Shown: in pieces, positions 18,203 through 28,242 of the stretch
How positions within the stretch are numbered: position 1 is the stretch's first letter
Layout of the letters: each line of letters starts with the position of its first letter
Assembly (NCBI GenBank): GCA_937911325.1
Contig: CALDSD010000101.1
Span: 47,305-111,304 of the forward strand
Reading direction: 5' to 3'
DNA from: an uncultured Neomegalonema sp.
Lineage (GTDB): Bacteria > Pseudomonadota > Alphaproteobacteria > Rhodobacterales > Rhodobacteraceae
DNA: 64,000 nucleotides
Notes under the pieces: model-generated
Told to the model about the DNA's origin: nothing
What the model saw: only the letters and a program-made list of their open reading frames with translations
The model's database searches: none
Position numbers and translations under genes: made by a program

Positions 18203-19255
18203 ATGAGCAACGTAACCAGCAAACTTGAGCTTCGCGGCGGCCGTCAGGAGGTTGCGGCGGATGAAGCGTTCGCGATCATTGTCGAGATCTTCCGTCGCTT
18301 GGGCTGTGCGGACGACGTCAGCCGAACCATCACCGAGCACCTCATAGAAGCCAATCTTTGCGGAGTCGAAAGCCACGGCGTCATGCGCGTCATGCAATAC
18401 GCCGAGCGGATGAGAAACGGCTCGATGCGGGTCGACGTCCTCCCTCAGGCGCGCACGACTGAGACAGGTGTGACCGAAGTGGACGGCGGCATGGGCAACG
18501 GCATTCCCGCGATGAAGCTCGCTTATGAGACCGCTGTTTCATTGACGGGGAGCAACGGGTTGGCTGCGGTGTCGGTGCTCAACACCGGACACACCGGCCG
18601 TCATGGCGCCTTTGCGGAACACGCGGCGGAAAAGGGCTTCCTCACAATTTGCACCGGCGGCGGTAATCATCGGGTTCACGGCATGGTGGCGCCTTATGGA
18701 GGCGCGCGCGGCATGCTGCCGACCAATCCGTGGTGCATCGGCATCCCTGGCGGCGACCGAGGACCAGTGGTTATGGATTTCGCGACTGGCGTGATCGCTG
18801 GCGGTTGGCTCTACGCCGCGCGCTCCGCCGGGGCTCTGGTGCCCGAGGGCTGCGTGATCGATCGCAACGGCGATCCCACACGCGATCCCGAGGACTATTT
18901 CAATGGCGGAGCGATTTTGCCAATGGGCGGACACAAGGGCTACGCGCTATCGCTCATGGCCGAACTGATCGGCGAAGCGATGCTCGGCCCGTCCTCGCCA
19001 GAGTGCAATTGGTTTGTGCTCGCAGTGGATACCCAGAGATTTCGGCAGCCAGGCGCGTTGCAAGCCGCGGCGGAGGACCTGCTATCGGACTTGAGAAACT
19101 GCCCGCCGGCGCGCGGCTTTGACCGAGTGGAAATCCCCGGCGAGCGGGAGCGCGAGCAGAGACGCCGAAGCAACGGCGTTATCGCCGTGCCGACGGAGAC
19201 TTGGCGGCAAGTGCTCGCGCTGGCCAGCCAGCTCGAAGAGGGGAGCGCGCAATGA
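18203..19255 (+). CDS. Ldh2/malate-lactate dehydrogenase family NAD(P)-dependent oxidoreductase
   Basis: 350-aa member of the Ldh2/MdH2 family, which oxidises or reduces 2-hydroxy/2-keto acids such as malate, lactate, ureidoglycolate or sugar-derived keto acids. Family landmarks: EANLCGVESHGVMRV near residue 45, VDGGMGNGIPAMKLA, VLNTGHTGRHGAFAEHA with the catalytic His, PTNPWCIGIPGG, VMDFATGVIAGG and PMGGHKGYALSLMAELI. ATG 18203 follows GGAGCGAC at good spacing; the frame extends further upstream without a signal. Its TGA overlaps the ATG of the next gene, so the two enzymes probably act in one pathway for an acid sugar or similar substrate. Exact substrate unknown. Confidence 0.85.
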   Translation: MSNVTSKLELRGGRQEVAADEAFAIIVEIFRRLGCADDVSRTITEHLIEANLCGVESHGVMRVMQYAERMRNGSMRVDVLPQARTTETGVTEVDGGMGNGIPAMKLAYETAVSLTGSNGLAAVSVLNTGHTGRHGAFAEHAAEKGFLTICTGGGNHRVHGMVAPYGGARGMLPTNPWCIGIPGGDRGPVVMDFATGVIAGGWLYAARSAGALVPEGCVIDRNGDPTRDPEDYFNGGAILPMGGHKGYALSLMAELIGEAMLGPSSPECNWFVLAVDTQRFRQPGALQAAAEDLLSDLRNCPPARGFDRVEIPGEREREQRRRSNGVIAVPTETWRQVLALASQLEEGSAQ

Positions 19256-20394
19256 AGATCACCGACATCAAAACCTATTTGGTCGAGGCGCATCGAAGAA
19301 ACTGGGTGTTCATCGAAGTTGAAACCGACGAGGGCGTCACAGGCGTCGGCGAGGCGACGATCGAGCCGTTCGAACGCACAATGACGACCCTGATCGAGGA
19401 TTATAAGCGCACCGTCATTGGCAAAGATCCGCGTCGGATCGAGCACATCTGGGAAGACCGGTATCGAGGCCAGTTCCTGCGGTCGGACCTGCTGGTCAAC
19501 GTGGCTTTGAGCGCCATCGAGATCGCGTGCTGGGACATCAAGGGCAAGTCGCTCGGCGTGCCGTGTTACGAGCTCTTCGGGGGGCCGTACCGCGACAGCG
19601 TCCCCGCCTACGGCAACTACTGGTTCATGAAGACCCGCATGGGTAAGACCAGCGTCGGCGAGTACGCTGAAAGCGCTGCACGAGCTGTTGAAAACGGCTT
19701 CACGGCTTTGAAGTGGTCGCCCTTTGGCTTTGCGGCGCATTCGATGACCCCAGAGCAGGAACACATCGCTATCGAATGCGTGCGCCAGGTGCGAGAGGCT
19801 GTGGGCCCGGACGTCTGGCTGATGGTCGACGCCCATGGTCGTTTTGACCTGCCCCAGGCGCGACGGTTGGCGCAGCGTTTCGAGGAGTATGATCTCTACT
19901 TCTTCGAGGAGCCGTTGCCTCCCGAGAACCTGGACGCCTTCGTTCAGCTCAAAGCCAGCACGAAGACGCCCATCGCCACGGGCGAACGCTACGTCGCCCG
20001 TCACCAGTTTCGGGAAGTGCTGGAGAAATACGCCTGCGACTACATACAGCCGGACGCGATCTACACCGGCGGAATGAACGAACTGCGCAAGATCGCTATG
20101 ATGGCGGAAGCCTATTATTGCCCTGTCATACCGCATAACTGCAACGGCCCGGTTTGCACGGCGGCGACGATCCATGCCGCCGCGTGCATGCCGAATTTCC
20201 GCATTATGGAGTACATTCCCGTGCCGGAGCGCCAGGAGATCCTGGTCGAGCCTCTGGAGTTCTCCGACGGCGCCTTCAAGTTGCCGACCAAGCCGGGGCT
20301 CGGGGTCGAACTCAACAAGTCGGTGTTCGATCAATATGTGTATCAGCCTCGGGACCTCGATCACTTTACGCCTGCGCGCGAGATCGTGCTTTAG
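19252..20394 (+). CDS. Enolase-superfamily enzyme, mandelate racemase/galactonate dehydratase type
   Basis: 380 aa. N-terminal capping domain (MKITDIKTYLVEAHRRNWVF) and a TIM barrel with metal ligands in LMVDAHGRFD, FFEEPLPPEN and ATGERYVARHQF, plus catalytic His in VIPHNCNGPVC. These fit the mandelate racemase subgroup, in which acid-sugar dehydratases are common. Co-translated with the Ldh2-type gene (ATGA overlap), suggesting consecutive steps of a sugar-acid or hydroxy-acid route. No transporter or regulator lies beside them to hint at the substrate. A hairpin (CTCGCC/GGCGAG) follows the stop without a clear U-tract. Confidence 0.87.
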   Translation: MKITDIKTYLVEAHRRNWVFIEVETDEGVTGVGEATIEPFERTMTTLIEDYKRTVIGKDPRRIEHIWEDRYRGQFLRSDLLVNVALSAIEIACWDIKGKSLGVPCYELFGGPYRDSVPAYGNYWFMKTRMGKTSVGEYAESAARAVENGFTALKWSPFGFAAHSMTPEQEHIAIECVRQVREAVGPDVWLMVDAHGRFDLPQARRLAQRFEEYDLYFFEEPLPPENLDAFVQLKASTKTPIATGERYVARHQFREVLEKYACDYIQPDAIYTGGMNELRKIAMMAEAYYCPVIPHNCNGPVCTAATIHAAACMPNFRIMEYIPVPERQEILVEPLEFSDGAFKLPTKPGLGVELNKSVFDQYVYQPRDLDHFTPAREIVL

Positions 20395-20487
20395 CCGCTC
20401 GCCAGACCGGCGAGACGGCCGCTCCCACGTCTGCTGTTGCGATGAAGCCGTTTGTGGTCAGCGGTGATCGGTGCGTCCACGTCGCGA

Positions 20488-20697
20488 TCAAGTGACGATC
20501 GCGCCGGCGCCGTCAAAGAAGGGATAAGGTCCGTCGGAAGGGTCGATGTAGCTCACATGCGAGACAAACCGTCCCTCGCGCTGACGATGAACGACGATGG
20601 CCCCGGGCTCGAACTCGAAGACCGGCGCGGCGTCGTCGCGAAAGTCGAGGCTGACGGCATGCTCTGCGACGTCTCTGATTGTGACCCGGCCGCGCAC
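20488..20697 (-). CDS. Hypothetical 69-aa protein
   Basis: Starts at GTG 20697 (MRGRVTIRDVAEHAVSLDF) and ends VSYIDPSDGPYPFFDG...AIVT. Composition is that of a soluble protein, with mixed charges and aromatic residues, unlike the Arg/Ser-rich shadow frames around it. No motif recognised and no clear ribosome-binding site; convergent with the enolase-family gene. Could be spurious. Confidence 0.4.
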   Translation of the reverse strand: MRGRVTIRDVAEHAVSLDFRDDAAPVFEFEPGAIVVHRQREGRFVSHVSYIDPSDGPYPFFDGAGAIVT

Positions 20698-21007
20698 TGC
20701 GCTTTACCCAGTTGCTGATTCATCCGTTGCGCAAACGTTTGCGGCGCGAACCTCTCAGGTCACGTGAATATCTTGCAACGCTCTCAGCGCGGTCGGACCG
20801 GCCAGTTCCATCTGACGACCGCGACCGACATGAAGCGGAAAAGGAAGCGCTTGGAAGGGAAGCGCAGGGAAGGGCAGGGCAGTGCGGGGAAGCGCGGCGC
20901 CATCTGCGTCGCCCTCGATAGCCGCCTATGCGGTGGGCGCGCCTGACGGCGGCTTCATCCCTTTCGCGGCCACACACGGGTTCGCGGCGAAGGAACCGGG
21001 CCGGATC
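20698..21007. other. Intergenic stretch with purine-rich repeats
   Basis: 310 bases without a supported gene. Apart from the GGAAGCGC repeats reported separately at 20843-20895, nothing recognisable was seen. Confidence 0.5.
20843..20895 (+). repeat. Purine-rich patch with three GGAAGCGC copies
   Basis: GGAAGCGC occurs at 20843-20850, 20858-20865 and 20888-20895, with GGGAAGGGCAGGGC in between. Most of the patch is G and A on the plus strand. It looks like slippage-derived low complexity rather than a regulatory array. Confidence 0.6.
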
Positions 21008-21724
21008 TCAGCCGCGCCAGCTCGCCAGCACATTGCGCAGCGACTCTTCAATTTGTCCTTCGCACCAGACGTCGCCCCACCGCTCCGCCTGCTCGGCGCG
21101 CAAGGCTTCTATGGGCGCCAGGTTCGATAAGCGTTGGGAGAGAGCCAGCACGTTCGGCGCGTGTTCGGCGATAACGCTCTGCAGTTTGGGCAGCTTGTCG
21201 CAGATCGGGGTCCAGAGCGCCGCGCACGCAAGATCAGCGACGCCGGGCTCCGGCGTGCCCAGCAAGGTTCCTGAACCGGGCTTTAAATCGTGGCGCGCGC
21301 CCAGTTCCTCGAAGATCTGGAGCCAACGTGGAAGACGGTGCTCGGCGAACATGGTCCACTCCTCCGCCGTCCACATCGTGGCGCCGCAATCTCGCGTCAG
21401 CGCCTGCAAAACGTCCACACAGTCTCCGAGAACCTTCTGTGTCAGCGCATCCTTCGCCGGAGCGCCTGGCGTCAGATGCAGGACCTCGCCCAGGTAGCTC
21501 GCGATTGCGCACGACTGCGATATCCAGACGTCTTCCTGGTGGTCGCGCAGCAGTGGCGGCCCCATGAAGGGCATGGGCTGCTTGGCGATCGGCCCCTGAT
21601 AGAGCGCAAGCACGTCTTCACGGCCTGGCTCGCTCCAGGTCTCGCCCGCGTAAGCGAGAATGTAGCGGATGCTCTGCGCGCGGAAGGGAATTGGCCAATA
21701 GTACAAGGTGAAACGGGCGGGCAT
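21008..21724 (-). CDS. Glutathione S-transferase family protein
   Basis: 238 aa. The N-terminal thioredoxin-like domain begins RFTLYYWPIPFRAQSIRYIL and includes VWISQSCAIASYLGEVL, where the cis-Pro loop and Gln-Ser contact glutathione; the helical domain follows, with GVADLACAALWTPI. ATG 21724 is chosen since the fold begins there; the frame continues upstream to 21838 with no domain content. Stands alone. Probably conjugates or isomerises electrophiles, but no substrate can be inferred. Confidence 0.85.
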   Translation of the reverse strand: MPARFTLYYWPIPFRAQSIRYILAYAGETWSEPGREDVLALYQGPIAKQPMPFMGPPLLRDHQEDVWISQSCAIASYLGEVLHLTPGAPAKDALTQKVLGDCVDVLQALTRDCGATMWTAEEWTMFAEHRLPRWLQIFEELGARHDLKPGSGTLLGTPEPGVADLACAALWTPICDKLPKLQSVIAEHAPNVLALSQRLSNLAPIEALRAEQAERWGDVWCEGQIEESLRNVLASWRG

Positions 21725-22073
21725 GGCGACGCCTTTTTGTTTTGCTGCGGCGTCGTCAGTACACCGCTGATACGAAGCGCCGATCGCGCCCCTCGAGCCA
21801 ACAATGAAACCACGTCTGTTGACCTTTGTCGCATGCAACGCGAACGGCTCTTCGCGGAGGCCCTAGCGTCTGCGGCGCCACAGATCCTGTCGATTGCCCG
21901 ACAAGCTCTGATATCTTCTGCGTCAAAAGCTTTGAGCGATGAGCCGACGTAAAGAACTGGCCTGTTCGAGCCCGCGGAGGACAAATGGCTTGGAGCGATG
22001 GCGCTCGGGCGACGGATTTGGGTCAACTGCGCCGTCAGTTTCTTCGACGACGCACTGTATCGCTCTCCTCCGC
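21725..22073. other. Intergenic stretch, nothing recognised
   Basis: About 350 bases between the GST gene and the methyltransferase stop. I saw no convincing gene, hairpin with U-tract, or repeat here. Confidence 0.5.
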
Positions 22074-22745
22074 CTAACCGTTCCGGCCGCCCGCCGAGCG
22101 CCAGGCGATCATGCAGGCGTAGTTCTGAGAAGAGGTCGGATCGACGATGTTCGGCTCCAGATGTGCGATCGACTGCGGATCTTGGAAGCCGGCCTGACGC
22201 AGAAACTCCAGATGCGCGGCGATCTCGAAGCGGCCCGGCTCATACTCCCAAGACGTGCCGTCGGGCTTGATGAAGTCGCCGTTCACGAGCACGCCGCCTG
22301 CGGGCAGCGTTTCAAAACACCTGGCGTAGACGTCAGCGACCGGTTGTCGGCCGCCCAGGTCGTGGAGCGCCCAGGTCGAGATGATCGCATCCGGTCGCCG
22401 CGTCAGTGCGCTGGGCCATGACTGGTCGGTCAGGTCTGCTTCGGTGAAAACAACGCGATGCGTGAGATCGCCGATCGTCTCGTGCGCGATATCGATGAAG
22501 ACCTTCGAGAAGTCGAGCGCCTCATACGTCAATCGATCATGGCGCTCCAGAATGTGGCGCGCCATGTAGCCAGGGCCTGCGCCAAGTTCGACAACATGCG
22601 GCGCCGGCGCGCCGATCGCCTCGATCTGGTCGAGAACCATGTCGAACAATTGCAGCCGTGGCGCGGTCGGGACGAACCGGTCCGCCCAACCGCGCACGAA
22701 ATCGGCGTCATGAAACGCGTGCTGTGCGCCGACAAAGCCCGTCAT
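22074..22745 (-). CDS. Class I SAM-dependent methyltransferase
   Basis: 223 aa. Motif I is VVELGAGPGYMARHIL near residue 50, followed by EALDFSKVFIDIA (acidic residue binding the ribose), FTEADLTD and IISTWALHDLGG, in the order of a class I Rossmann methyltransferase. The substrate is unknown. Its ATG overlaps the TGA of the malic enzyme gene (ATGA), so it is produced from the same message, though no functional link is obvious. Confidence 0.82.
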   Translation of the reverse strand: MTGFVGAQHAFHDADFVRGWADRFVPTAPRLQLFDMVLDQIEAIGAPAPHVVELGAGPGYMARHILERHDRLTYEALDFSKVFIDIAHETIGDLTHRVVFTEADLTDQSWPSALTRRPDAIISTWALHDLGGRQPVADVYARCFETLPAGGVLVNGDFIKPDGTSWEYEPGRFEIAAHLEFLRQAGFQDPQSIAHLEPNIVDPTSSQNYACMIAWRSAGGRNG

Positions 22746-25045
22746 CCGTAATGCGCCACCGGTGTCCGCGCGAGCGCGGCGATGTTGAGAAGACCGCGTG
22801 GGGTCACCGATGGGCTGACGATATGCGCCTTGTTGCCCATGCCCATCAGGATCGGTCCGATCTCCAGGCCCCCGACAAGCTGCTTGAGGATGTTCCGGGA
22901 GCCCGAGGCGGCGTCGACATTTGCGAACACCAGACAGTTGGCCTTGCCGGTCAGCCGCGACCCCGGGAAGACCCGTTCAAGCAGCTCCGGATCCAGCGCA
23001 TGGTCGGCGTGCATTTCGCCCTCGTACTCGAAGTCGACCTCCATGCCGTCGAGAAGCTCCAGCGCGGCGCGCACCGTCGGCCCCGATCCGCCCGCCGTGC
23101 TCCCGAACACCGAGTGGCTCAGCAGCGCGATCTTTGGGTCCACCCCGAAGCGGCGGATATGGCGCGCGGCGCCGATGCAAATGCTCGCGAGCTGCTCTGG
23201 CGTCGGCTCAAGATGCACCTGGCTGTCACAGATGAAGATGACGCCCTGCTCGAGGATAACCGGCGAAAGCGCGCCGATCGGATGGAGGCGCCCGCCGTCG
23301 CCGTCGTCCAGGCCGCCGAGGATCTGCTCGAGGTAATTGAGATGCCAGCGGTACTGGCCGGAGGTGCCGCAGATCATGCTGTCCGCATGTCCCAGCCGCA
23401 CGGCGAGAGCCCCAATGACGGTTGTATTCGTGCGCGCGATCGTCCGCGCGGTGTCCGGCGTCACGCCCTTGCGCTTGAGGATCGAGTGCACCGTTTGCCA
23501 ATAGTCTCGGTAGCGCGGATCATTCTGTGGGTTGACGATCTCGAAGTCTTCACCGGGCCGCAACGGCAGCGCATCGCGCTCGATCCGGGTGGCGATCACT
23601 TCGGGGCGGCCGATCAGGATCGGGTGGTCGATGCCTTCCTCCACCATGGCCTGGGCGGCGCGGAGCACGCGTTCGTCCTCGCCTTCAGCGAAGATGACCC
23701 GCCGGCCCGAGGCGCGTGCTGCGTCGAAAACAGGGCGCATGAGCATCGCGGTTTTGAAGACGCTATGGTCGAGCTGCTCGCGATACCTGTCGACCTCAAT
23801 GGGTCTGGTTGCGACGCCGGATTCGATCGCAGCCTGGGCCACGGCGCCCGCAACGTTGGACAGCAGCCTTGGATCGAAGGGTTTCGGGATCAGATAGTCT
23901 CGTCCAAACACCATTCGCTCGCCTTGATACGCCGCCGCGGCCTCCGCCGAGGAGGTTTTGCGGGCGAGCTCGGCCAACGCTTCGGCGCAAGCGACCTTCA
24001 TCGCGTCGTTGATCTGCGTCGCGCCGACGTCGAGCGCGCCGCGAAACATGAAGGGGAAGCACAGGACGTTGTTGATCTGATTGGGATAGTCGGAGCGCCC
24101 CGTGCAGATGATCGCGTCTTCGCGCGCCTCACGCGCCTCGTGCGGCCAGATCTCGGGCGTCGGGTTCGCCAGCGCCATGATGATCGGGTCGCGGGCCATC
24201 TGCTTGACCATGTCTGCGGTGAGCACGCCGGGGCCGGAGACGCCGAGGAAAAAGTCCGCGCCTCCGATCACATCAGCCAACTGGGGCGTTTCGCCCTGAT
24301 CCGGCTGCGCGAAGCGCTGTTTGGTTTCATCAAGGTCCGTCCGCCCCATGTGGCAGAGCCCCTTGCGGTCGAGCACCCAGATGTTCTCGCGCTTCACCCC
24401 GAGATCCATCAGCAGCGAAAGGCAGGCGATGCCCGCGGCGCCGCCGCCGACGGTCACGATCCGGATCTCGTCGAATGTCTTCTCCGCGATCTTCAGCGCA
24501 TTGATCGCTCCGGCTGCGACAACGATCGCGGTGCCGTGCTGATCATCATGGAAGACCGGGATGTTCATCCGCTCCTTGCAGATGCGCTCGACCTCGAAGC
24601 ACTCGGGGGCTTTGATGTCCTCGAGGTTCACAGCGCCGAACGTCGGCTCCAGAGCGATCACGATCTCGGCCAGTTTTTGGGGGTCGGTCTCGGCGACTTC
24701 GATGTCGAAGCCGTCGATCTCGGCGAACTTCTTGAAGAGGGCGACTTTGCCCTCCATCACCGGCTTGGACGCCGGCGCGCCGATGTCGCCAAGGCCCAGC
24801 ACCGCGGTCCCGTTCGAGATGACGGCCACGCGGTTGCCACGGCCGGTGTACTTGTACGAGTCCGCCTCGTCCCGGTGGATCTCCAAGCAGGCTTCAGCCA
24901 CGCCGGGCGAGTAGGCGAGCGACAGATCTCGCTGCGACGCCATGGGTTTCGTCACACGGATCGCGAGTTTCCCGGGGGTTGGGCGCGAATGATAGTGGAG
25001 CGCGGCCTCCCGCAGCGCTTGTTCGGCGGCGACTTTATCGCTCAT
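22742..25045 (-). CDS. maeB: NADP-dependent malic enzyme with phosphotransacetylase-like domain
   Basis: 767 aa. The N-terminal malic enzyme part (to about residue 430) decarboxylates malate to pyruvate: [59 protein letters not shown] and [14 protein letters not shown] are diagnostic. The C-terminal 330 residues resemble phosphotransacetylase and probably serve allosteric control, as in other MaeB proteins. ATG 25045 ([15 protein letters not shown]) matches the usual N-terminus; the upstream in-frame extension to 25105 is unlikely. Overlaps the downstream methyltransferase gene. Confidence 0.95.
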   Translation of the reverse strand: MSDKVAAEQALREAALHYHSRPTPGKLAIRVTKPMASQRDLSLAYSPGVAEACLEIHRDEADSYKYTGRGNRVAVISNGTAVLGLGDIGAPASKPVMEGKVALFKKFAEIDGFDIEVAETDPQKLAEIVIALEPTFGAVNLEDIKAPECFEVERICKERMNIPVFHDDQHGTAIVVAAGAINALKIAEKTFDEIRIVTVGGGAAGIACLSLLMDLGVKRENIWVLDRKGLCHMGRTDLDETKQRFAQPDQGETPQLADVIGGADFFLGVSGPGVLTADMVKQMARDPIIMALANPTPEIWPHEAREAREDAIICTGRSDYPNQINNVLCFPFMFRGALDVGATQINDAMKVACAEALAELARKTSSAEAAAAYQGERMVFGRDYLIPKPFDPRLLSNVAGAVAQAAIESGVATRPIEVDRYREQLDHSVFKTAMLMRPVFDAARASGRRVIFAEGEDERVLRAAQAMVEEGIDHPILIGRPEVIATRIERDALPLRPGEDFEIVNPQNDPRYRDYWQTVHSILKRKGVTPDTARTIARTNTTVIGALAVRLGHADSMICGTSGQYRWHLNYLEQILGGLDDGDGGRLHPIGALSPVILEQGVIFICDSQVHLEPTPEQLASICIGAARHIRRFGVDPKIALLSHSVFGSTAGGSGPTVRAALELLDGMEVDFEYEGEMHADHALDPELLERVFPGSRLTGKANCLVFANVDAASGSRNILKQLVGGLEIGPILMGMGNKAHIVSPSVTPRGLLNIAALARTPVAHYG

Positions 25046-25456
25046 GTTCCTGATTTTTCCTCTGTTTTCATGGCGCCCGACTCGCGCTTTGGAAAAATCA
25101 TGCACCGTGAAGAGGCGTCGCGGCTAGCCTGCGCCACTGTTGCGGTTGAATTAGACGCTTTGCTTTTGCGGCGCATCGGGTCACAGGACATCACCTGACT
25201 GGCGGGTTTCGCGTCGCGTTGGCGAACCCGAAGTAAGACTTGGATCCGCCTTTCGTCGAACCTGTCGCGCGTCCGCAGTGTCAGGTTTCGCCCGAACGCT
25301 AAGGGAGATCGCGCTTCGTGGAGTGCCCTGAGCAAGCGCGAAAGCTGACATTCAGTGACGCGAGAGGAACGCACCGATTCTGACGCCGCATTGGCGCGGT
25401 CAAACGCGGGCAGCTCGGGATGCGGCGTAAAAATCGATGAAAGGTGTTGATTTTAT
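25046..25456. other. Intergenic stretch upstream of maeB
   Basis: About 410 bases. An imperfect hairpin (CGGGTTTCGC ... GCGAACCCG, near 25201-25232) is visible but has no U-tract. No gene that I can support; presumably holds the maeB promoter. Confidence 0.5.
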
Positions 25457-25530
25457 TGGAGGCGTCGGCCGGAATCGAACCGGCGTACACGGATTTGCAA
25501 TCCGCTGCGTAACCACTCCGCCACGACGCC
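25457..25530 (-). tRNA. tRNA-Cys (GCA)
   Basis: 74 bases with encoded CCA (25459-25457). Acceptor GGCGTCG pairs with CGACGCC, D-loop GCGGAGTGGTTACGC, anticodon stem-loop GCGGA-TTGCAAA-TCCGT with anticodon GCA, short variable loop, T-arm CCGGTTCGATTCCGG. All four arms fold cleanly. Confidence 0.96.
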
Positions 25531-25739
25531 TGAACCGCTGACTTGAGCGGCAGAGCGGTGAGATACGCAATGCAGTCGTGGAAGTCCAGATCGAGCGCGC
25601 GTCGTTTTTCCTTTGACGAGCTGCGATCTTGCTCCGAGCCGAAAGCGCCGCACAGGGCTGCGGCTTTGGCTCGCCGCGCGCTCCGTCCCTTTGACGGACC
25701 TGCATTGACGCGCCGCGCCGTTCTCCGCATATCACTTCT

Positions 25740-26150
<411 letters not shown>

Positions 26151-26277
26151 CCTGATGTCGTCCGAGATCGGACGCGCGCCGGCTTGGGCCATGCGAATGG
26201 GCCCTGCGCTTCTCACGCCTCTCACGTCTTTTGCGCCTCTTGCGACGGTGCGATGCCGATGTCGCATGGGGGCCCAA

Positions 26278-26292
26278 ACCCAAATTTTCCCA
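26278..26292 (-). promoter_or_regulatory. Upstream pair of TGGGN boxes
   Basis: Minus strand TGGGA (26292-26288) and TGGGT (26282-26278) are exactly 10 bases apart, the same register as the three-box array about 110 bases downstream. Possibly a second, weaker MraZ site. Confidence 0.4.
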
Positions 26293-26392
26293 AATTTCCG
26301 ACGCTGCATTTCGCCGGCGACAGCCGAGTTAATGCTTTGTTCACGTTCGAAAGGGCAGAAATAGAAGGAATTGGGTTGTTTATGGCCATTAA

Positions 26393-26417
26393 TCCCATTG
26401 AAACCCATTAAATCCCA
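26393..26417 (-). promoter_or_regulatory. Three TGGGN direct repeats, candidate MraZ operator
   Basis: Minus strand: TGGGA (26417-26413), TGGGT (26407-26403), TGGGA (26397-26393), each separated by exactly five bases. This is the array architecture to which the MraZ dodecamer binds upstream of division clusters in other bacteria. It overlaps the candidate promoter, consistent with repression of mraZ-rsmH-ftsL-ftsI by MraZ. Here the repeats are inverted relative to the genes. Confidence 0.72.
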
Positions 26418-26426
26418 TAGTATACC
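26398..26426 (+). promoter_or_regulatory. Candidate mraZ promoter
   Basis: TTGAAA (26398-26403) and TATACC (26421-26426) with a 17-base spacer. The -35 box and spacer are interleaved with the TGGGN repeats. Prediction from consensus only. Confidence 0.45.
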
Positions 26427-26695
26427 AAATCCAGACGGACGGCGGGTCGGTATCCCCATCCCCCATCATCCCACCGCCCCGTTCGTTGTTGATCGGATCG
26501 TCAGCCGGTCTCGTCAGACCCGAAAACGGGCGCGAGACACGCTCACCGGCTGGAGGTTCGGACCCGATTGAGGCGGGTTTCGCGGGACGCGCGAGGTCTA
26601 TGGGCGAGAGCGAGGGTCGCCCGGCAATCTCCGCGTCCCGCCAGCCTCGACCGCGTCAAAGGAACGGATAGGCAAGCGAGCCAGGCGAAAGCGCG

Positions 26696-27166
26696 ATGAA
26701 GCTGTTCCTTTCGAATTTCACTCAGAAGATCGACAAGAAGGGCCGGGTTTCGGTTCCTTCGAAGTTCCGCGACGTGCTCGAAGAAGAGAGCTTCCGCGGC
26801 GTCGGCGTGGCGCAGCCGCTCTCTGATCTGCCTTGCTTGGAAGGTTACGGCTCCAGCGAGATCGAACGCATCGCGTCATCGCTGGAGCGCATGAACCCGT
26901 TGACGGAGAGCCATGACAGTCTGGCGACCGCGGTGCTGGCGAGCCTCCGGCAGGCGCCCTTCGATGGCGAAGGACGGATCATGCTCAACGAGCAGGAGAT
27001 CGACGCGGCCGGGCTCGACGGCCTCGCCTTGTTTGCGGGCATGGGCAAGAAGTTTCAGATCTGGAACCCGGATCGCTTCGCCGAACGTCAGGCCGAGGCG
27101 CGTCGTCGGGCGCGGGAAAACGCTGATCAGCTTCCTTGGGTGAACGCGAAAGAGGGCGGATCATGA
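26696..27166 (+). CDS. mraZ: Transcriptional regulator of the division cluster
   Basis: 156 aa with two AbrB-like MraZ domains: [20 protein letters not shown] at residues 8-27 and the second copy around [18 protein letters not shown] near 100, each with the DxxGR signature. Forms ring-shaped oligomers that bind TGGGN repeats; such repeats are found about 280 bases upstream. The C-terminal part [20 protein letters not shown] is typical. Its TGA overlaps the ATG of rsmH. No strong ribosome-binding site precedes the ATG. Confidence 0.95.
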   Translation: MKLFLSNFTQKIDKKGRVSVPSKFRDVLEEESFRGVGVAQPLSDLPCLEGYGSSEIERIASSLERMNPLTESHDSLATAVLASLRQAPFDGEGRIMLNEQEIDAAGLDGLALFAGMGKKFQIWNPDRFAERQAEARRRARENADQLPWVNAKEGGS

Positions 27167-28215
27167 GCGATCTGCCGTCAACTCGCGAGGCGATGATCGC
27201 AGCGCGTGACGCGGCCGCGCCTCTTCATGATCCGGTGATGCTGAGGGAGGTTGTCGAGGCGCTCGATCCGTCGCGGGGCGGCGACTTCGTCGACGGCACT
27301 TTCGGCGCTGGCGGTTACGCGCGTGCGCTGCTGGAGGGCGGCGCCGAGAGGGTGATCGCGCTCGACCGTGATCCTGAAGCGATTGAACGGGGCAGAGCCT
27401 GGGCGCCGCTTTACGGCGGCCGGTTGATCCTCGATCAGAAAGAATTCAGCGGCCTCGATATCAGCGCCGAAGTCTACGCCGGGCGTCCGCTCAATGGAGT
27501 GGTGCTCGACATCGGCGTGTCTTCGATGCAGATCGACGCCGGCGAGCGCGGCTTTTCGTTTATGCAGGACGGTCCGCTGGACATGCGGATGGGCGATCAG
27601 GACGAAACCGCCGCCGATCTGGTCGCGACGCTGGCCGAGGCGGCGCTGGCGGATGTGATCTTCCAATATGGCGAGGAACGGGCGTCGCGCCGGATTGCGA
27701 AAGCGATCGTCGCGGCTAGAGACGAAGCGCCGATCGAGACGACGTCGCGCCTCACTGAAATCGTCGAGAGCGTCATGCCGCGCCCGAAACCCGGCCAGCC
27801 TCATTCGGCCACGCGGACGTTTCAGGCGCTCCGCATCGCTGTGAACGACGAACTTGGCGAATTGGGGCGGGCGCTCGAGGCCGCTGAAAGAGCCCTCGGC
27901 GAAGGCGGCGTGCTGGCGGTTGTGACGTTCCATTCGCTCGAGGACCGCATGGTGAAACGGTTCTTTCAGGAACGAACGGGTCGAGCCCCTGGGGGCTCCC
28001 GGCATCAACCCGAACTTAACCGTGACGACCCCACATTTCTATCAGTGATCAAGGGCGCTGCGACTGCTGGCGAGGACGAGGTGCGGCGCAATCCGCGGGC
28101 CCGTTCGGCCAAGTTGCGCGCAGCTCGGCGAACGACGGCGCCGGCGAGGGATGTGGATCTGGCGGTTCTGGGCGCGCCGCCCTTGGCGCGGGACTTGGCG
28201 CGGGACCGCGCGTGA
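27163..28215 (+). CDS. rsmH: 16S rRNA (cytosine-1402-N4)-methyltransferase
   Basis: 350 aa, formerly MraW. Contains [17 protein letters not shown]-binding [43 protein letters not shown] and the C-terminal [15 protein letters not shown], all diagnostic. ATG 27163 overlaps the mraZ stop (ATGA); an earlier in-frame start lies within mraZ. Methylates C1402 in the ribosomal P site. Overlaps the short region before ftsL. Confidence 0.97.
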   Translation: MSDLPSTREAMIAARDAAAPLHDPVMLREVVEALDPSRGGDFVDGTFGAGGYARALLEGGAERVIALDRDPEAIERGRAWAPLYGGRLILDQKEFSGLDISAEVYAGRPLNGVVLDIGVSSMQIDAGERGFSFMQDGPLDMRMGDQDETAADLVATLAEAALADVIFQYGEERASRRIAKAIVAARDEAPIETTSRLTEIVESVMPRPKPGQPHSATRTFQALRIAVNDELGELGRALEAAERALGEGGVLAVVTFHSLEDRMVKRFFQERTGRAPGGSRHQPELNRDDPTFLSVIKGAATAGEDEVRRNPRARSAKLRAARRTTAPARDVDLAVLGAPPLARDLARDRA

Positions 28216-28242
28216 GCGCAAATTGGAAAGGGAGTGACGACG

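Larger units (their letters stand above)
26151..26695 (+). other. Long leader region of the division cluster
   Basis: 545 bases between rnpB and mraZ with no supported gene. It contains two groups of TGGGN motifs and a candidate promoter (separate entries). The GC-rich 270 bases after the promoter would be a long 5' untranslated region. Confidence 0.6.

Noticed and set aside
22658..25198. 846-codon plus-strand open frame
   Set aside because: Exactly antisense to maeB, whose motifs are unambiguous; the translated product looks like GC-driven noise.
25199..25232. Terminator between maeB and tRNA-Cys
   Set aside because: An imperfect stem exists but there is no U-tract on either strand.
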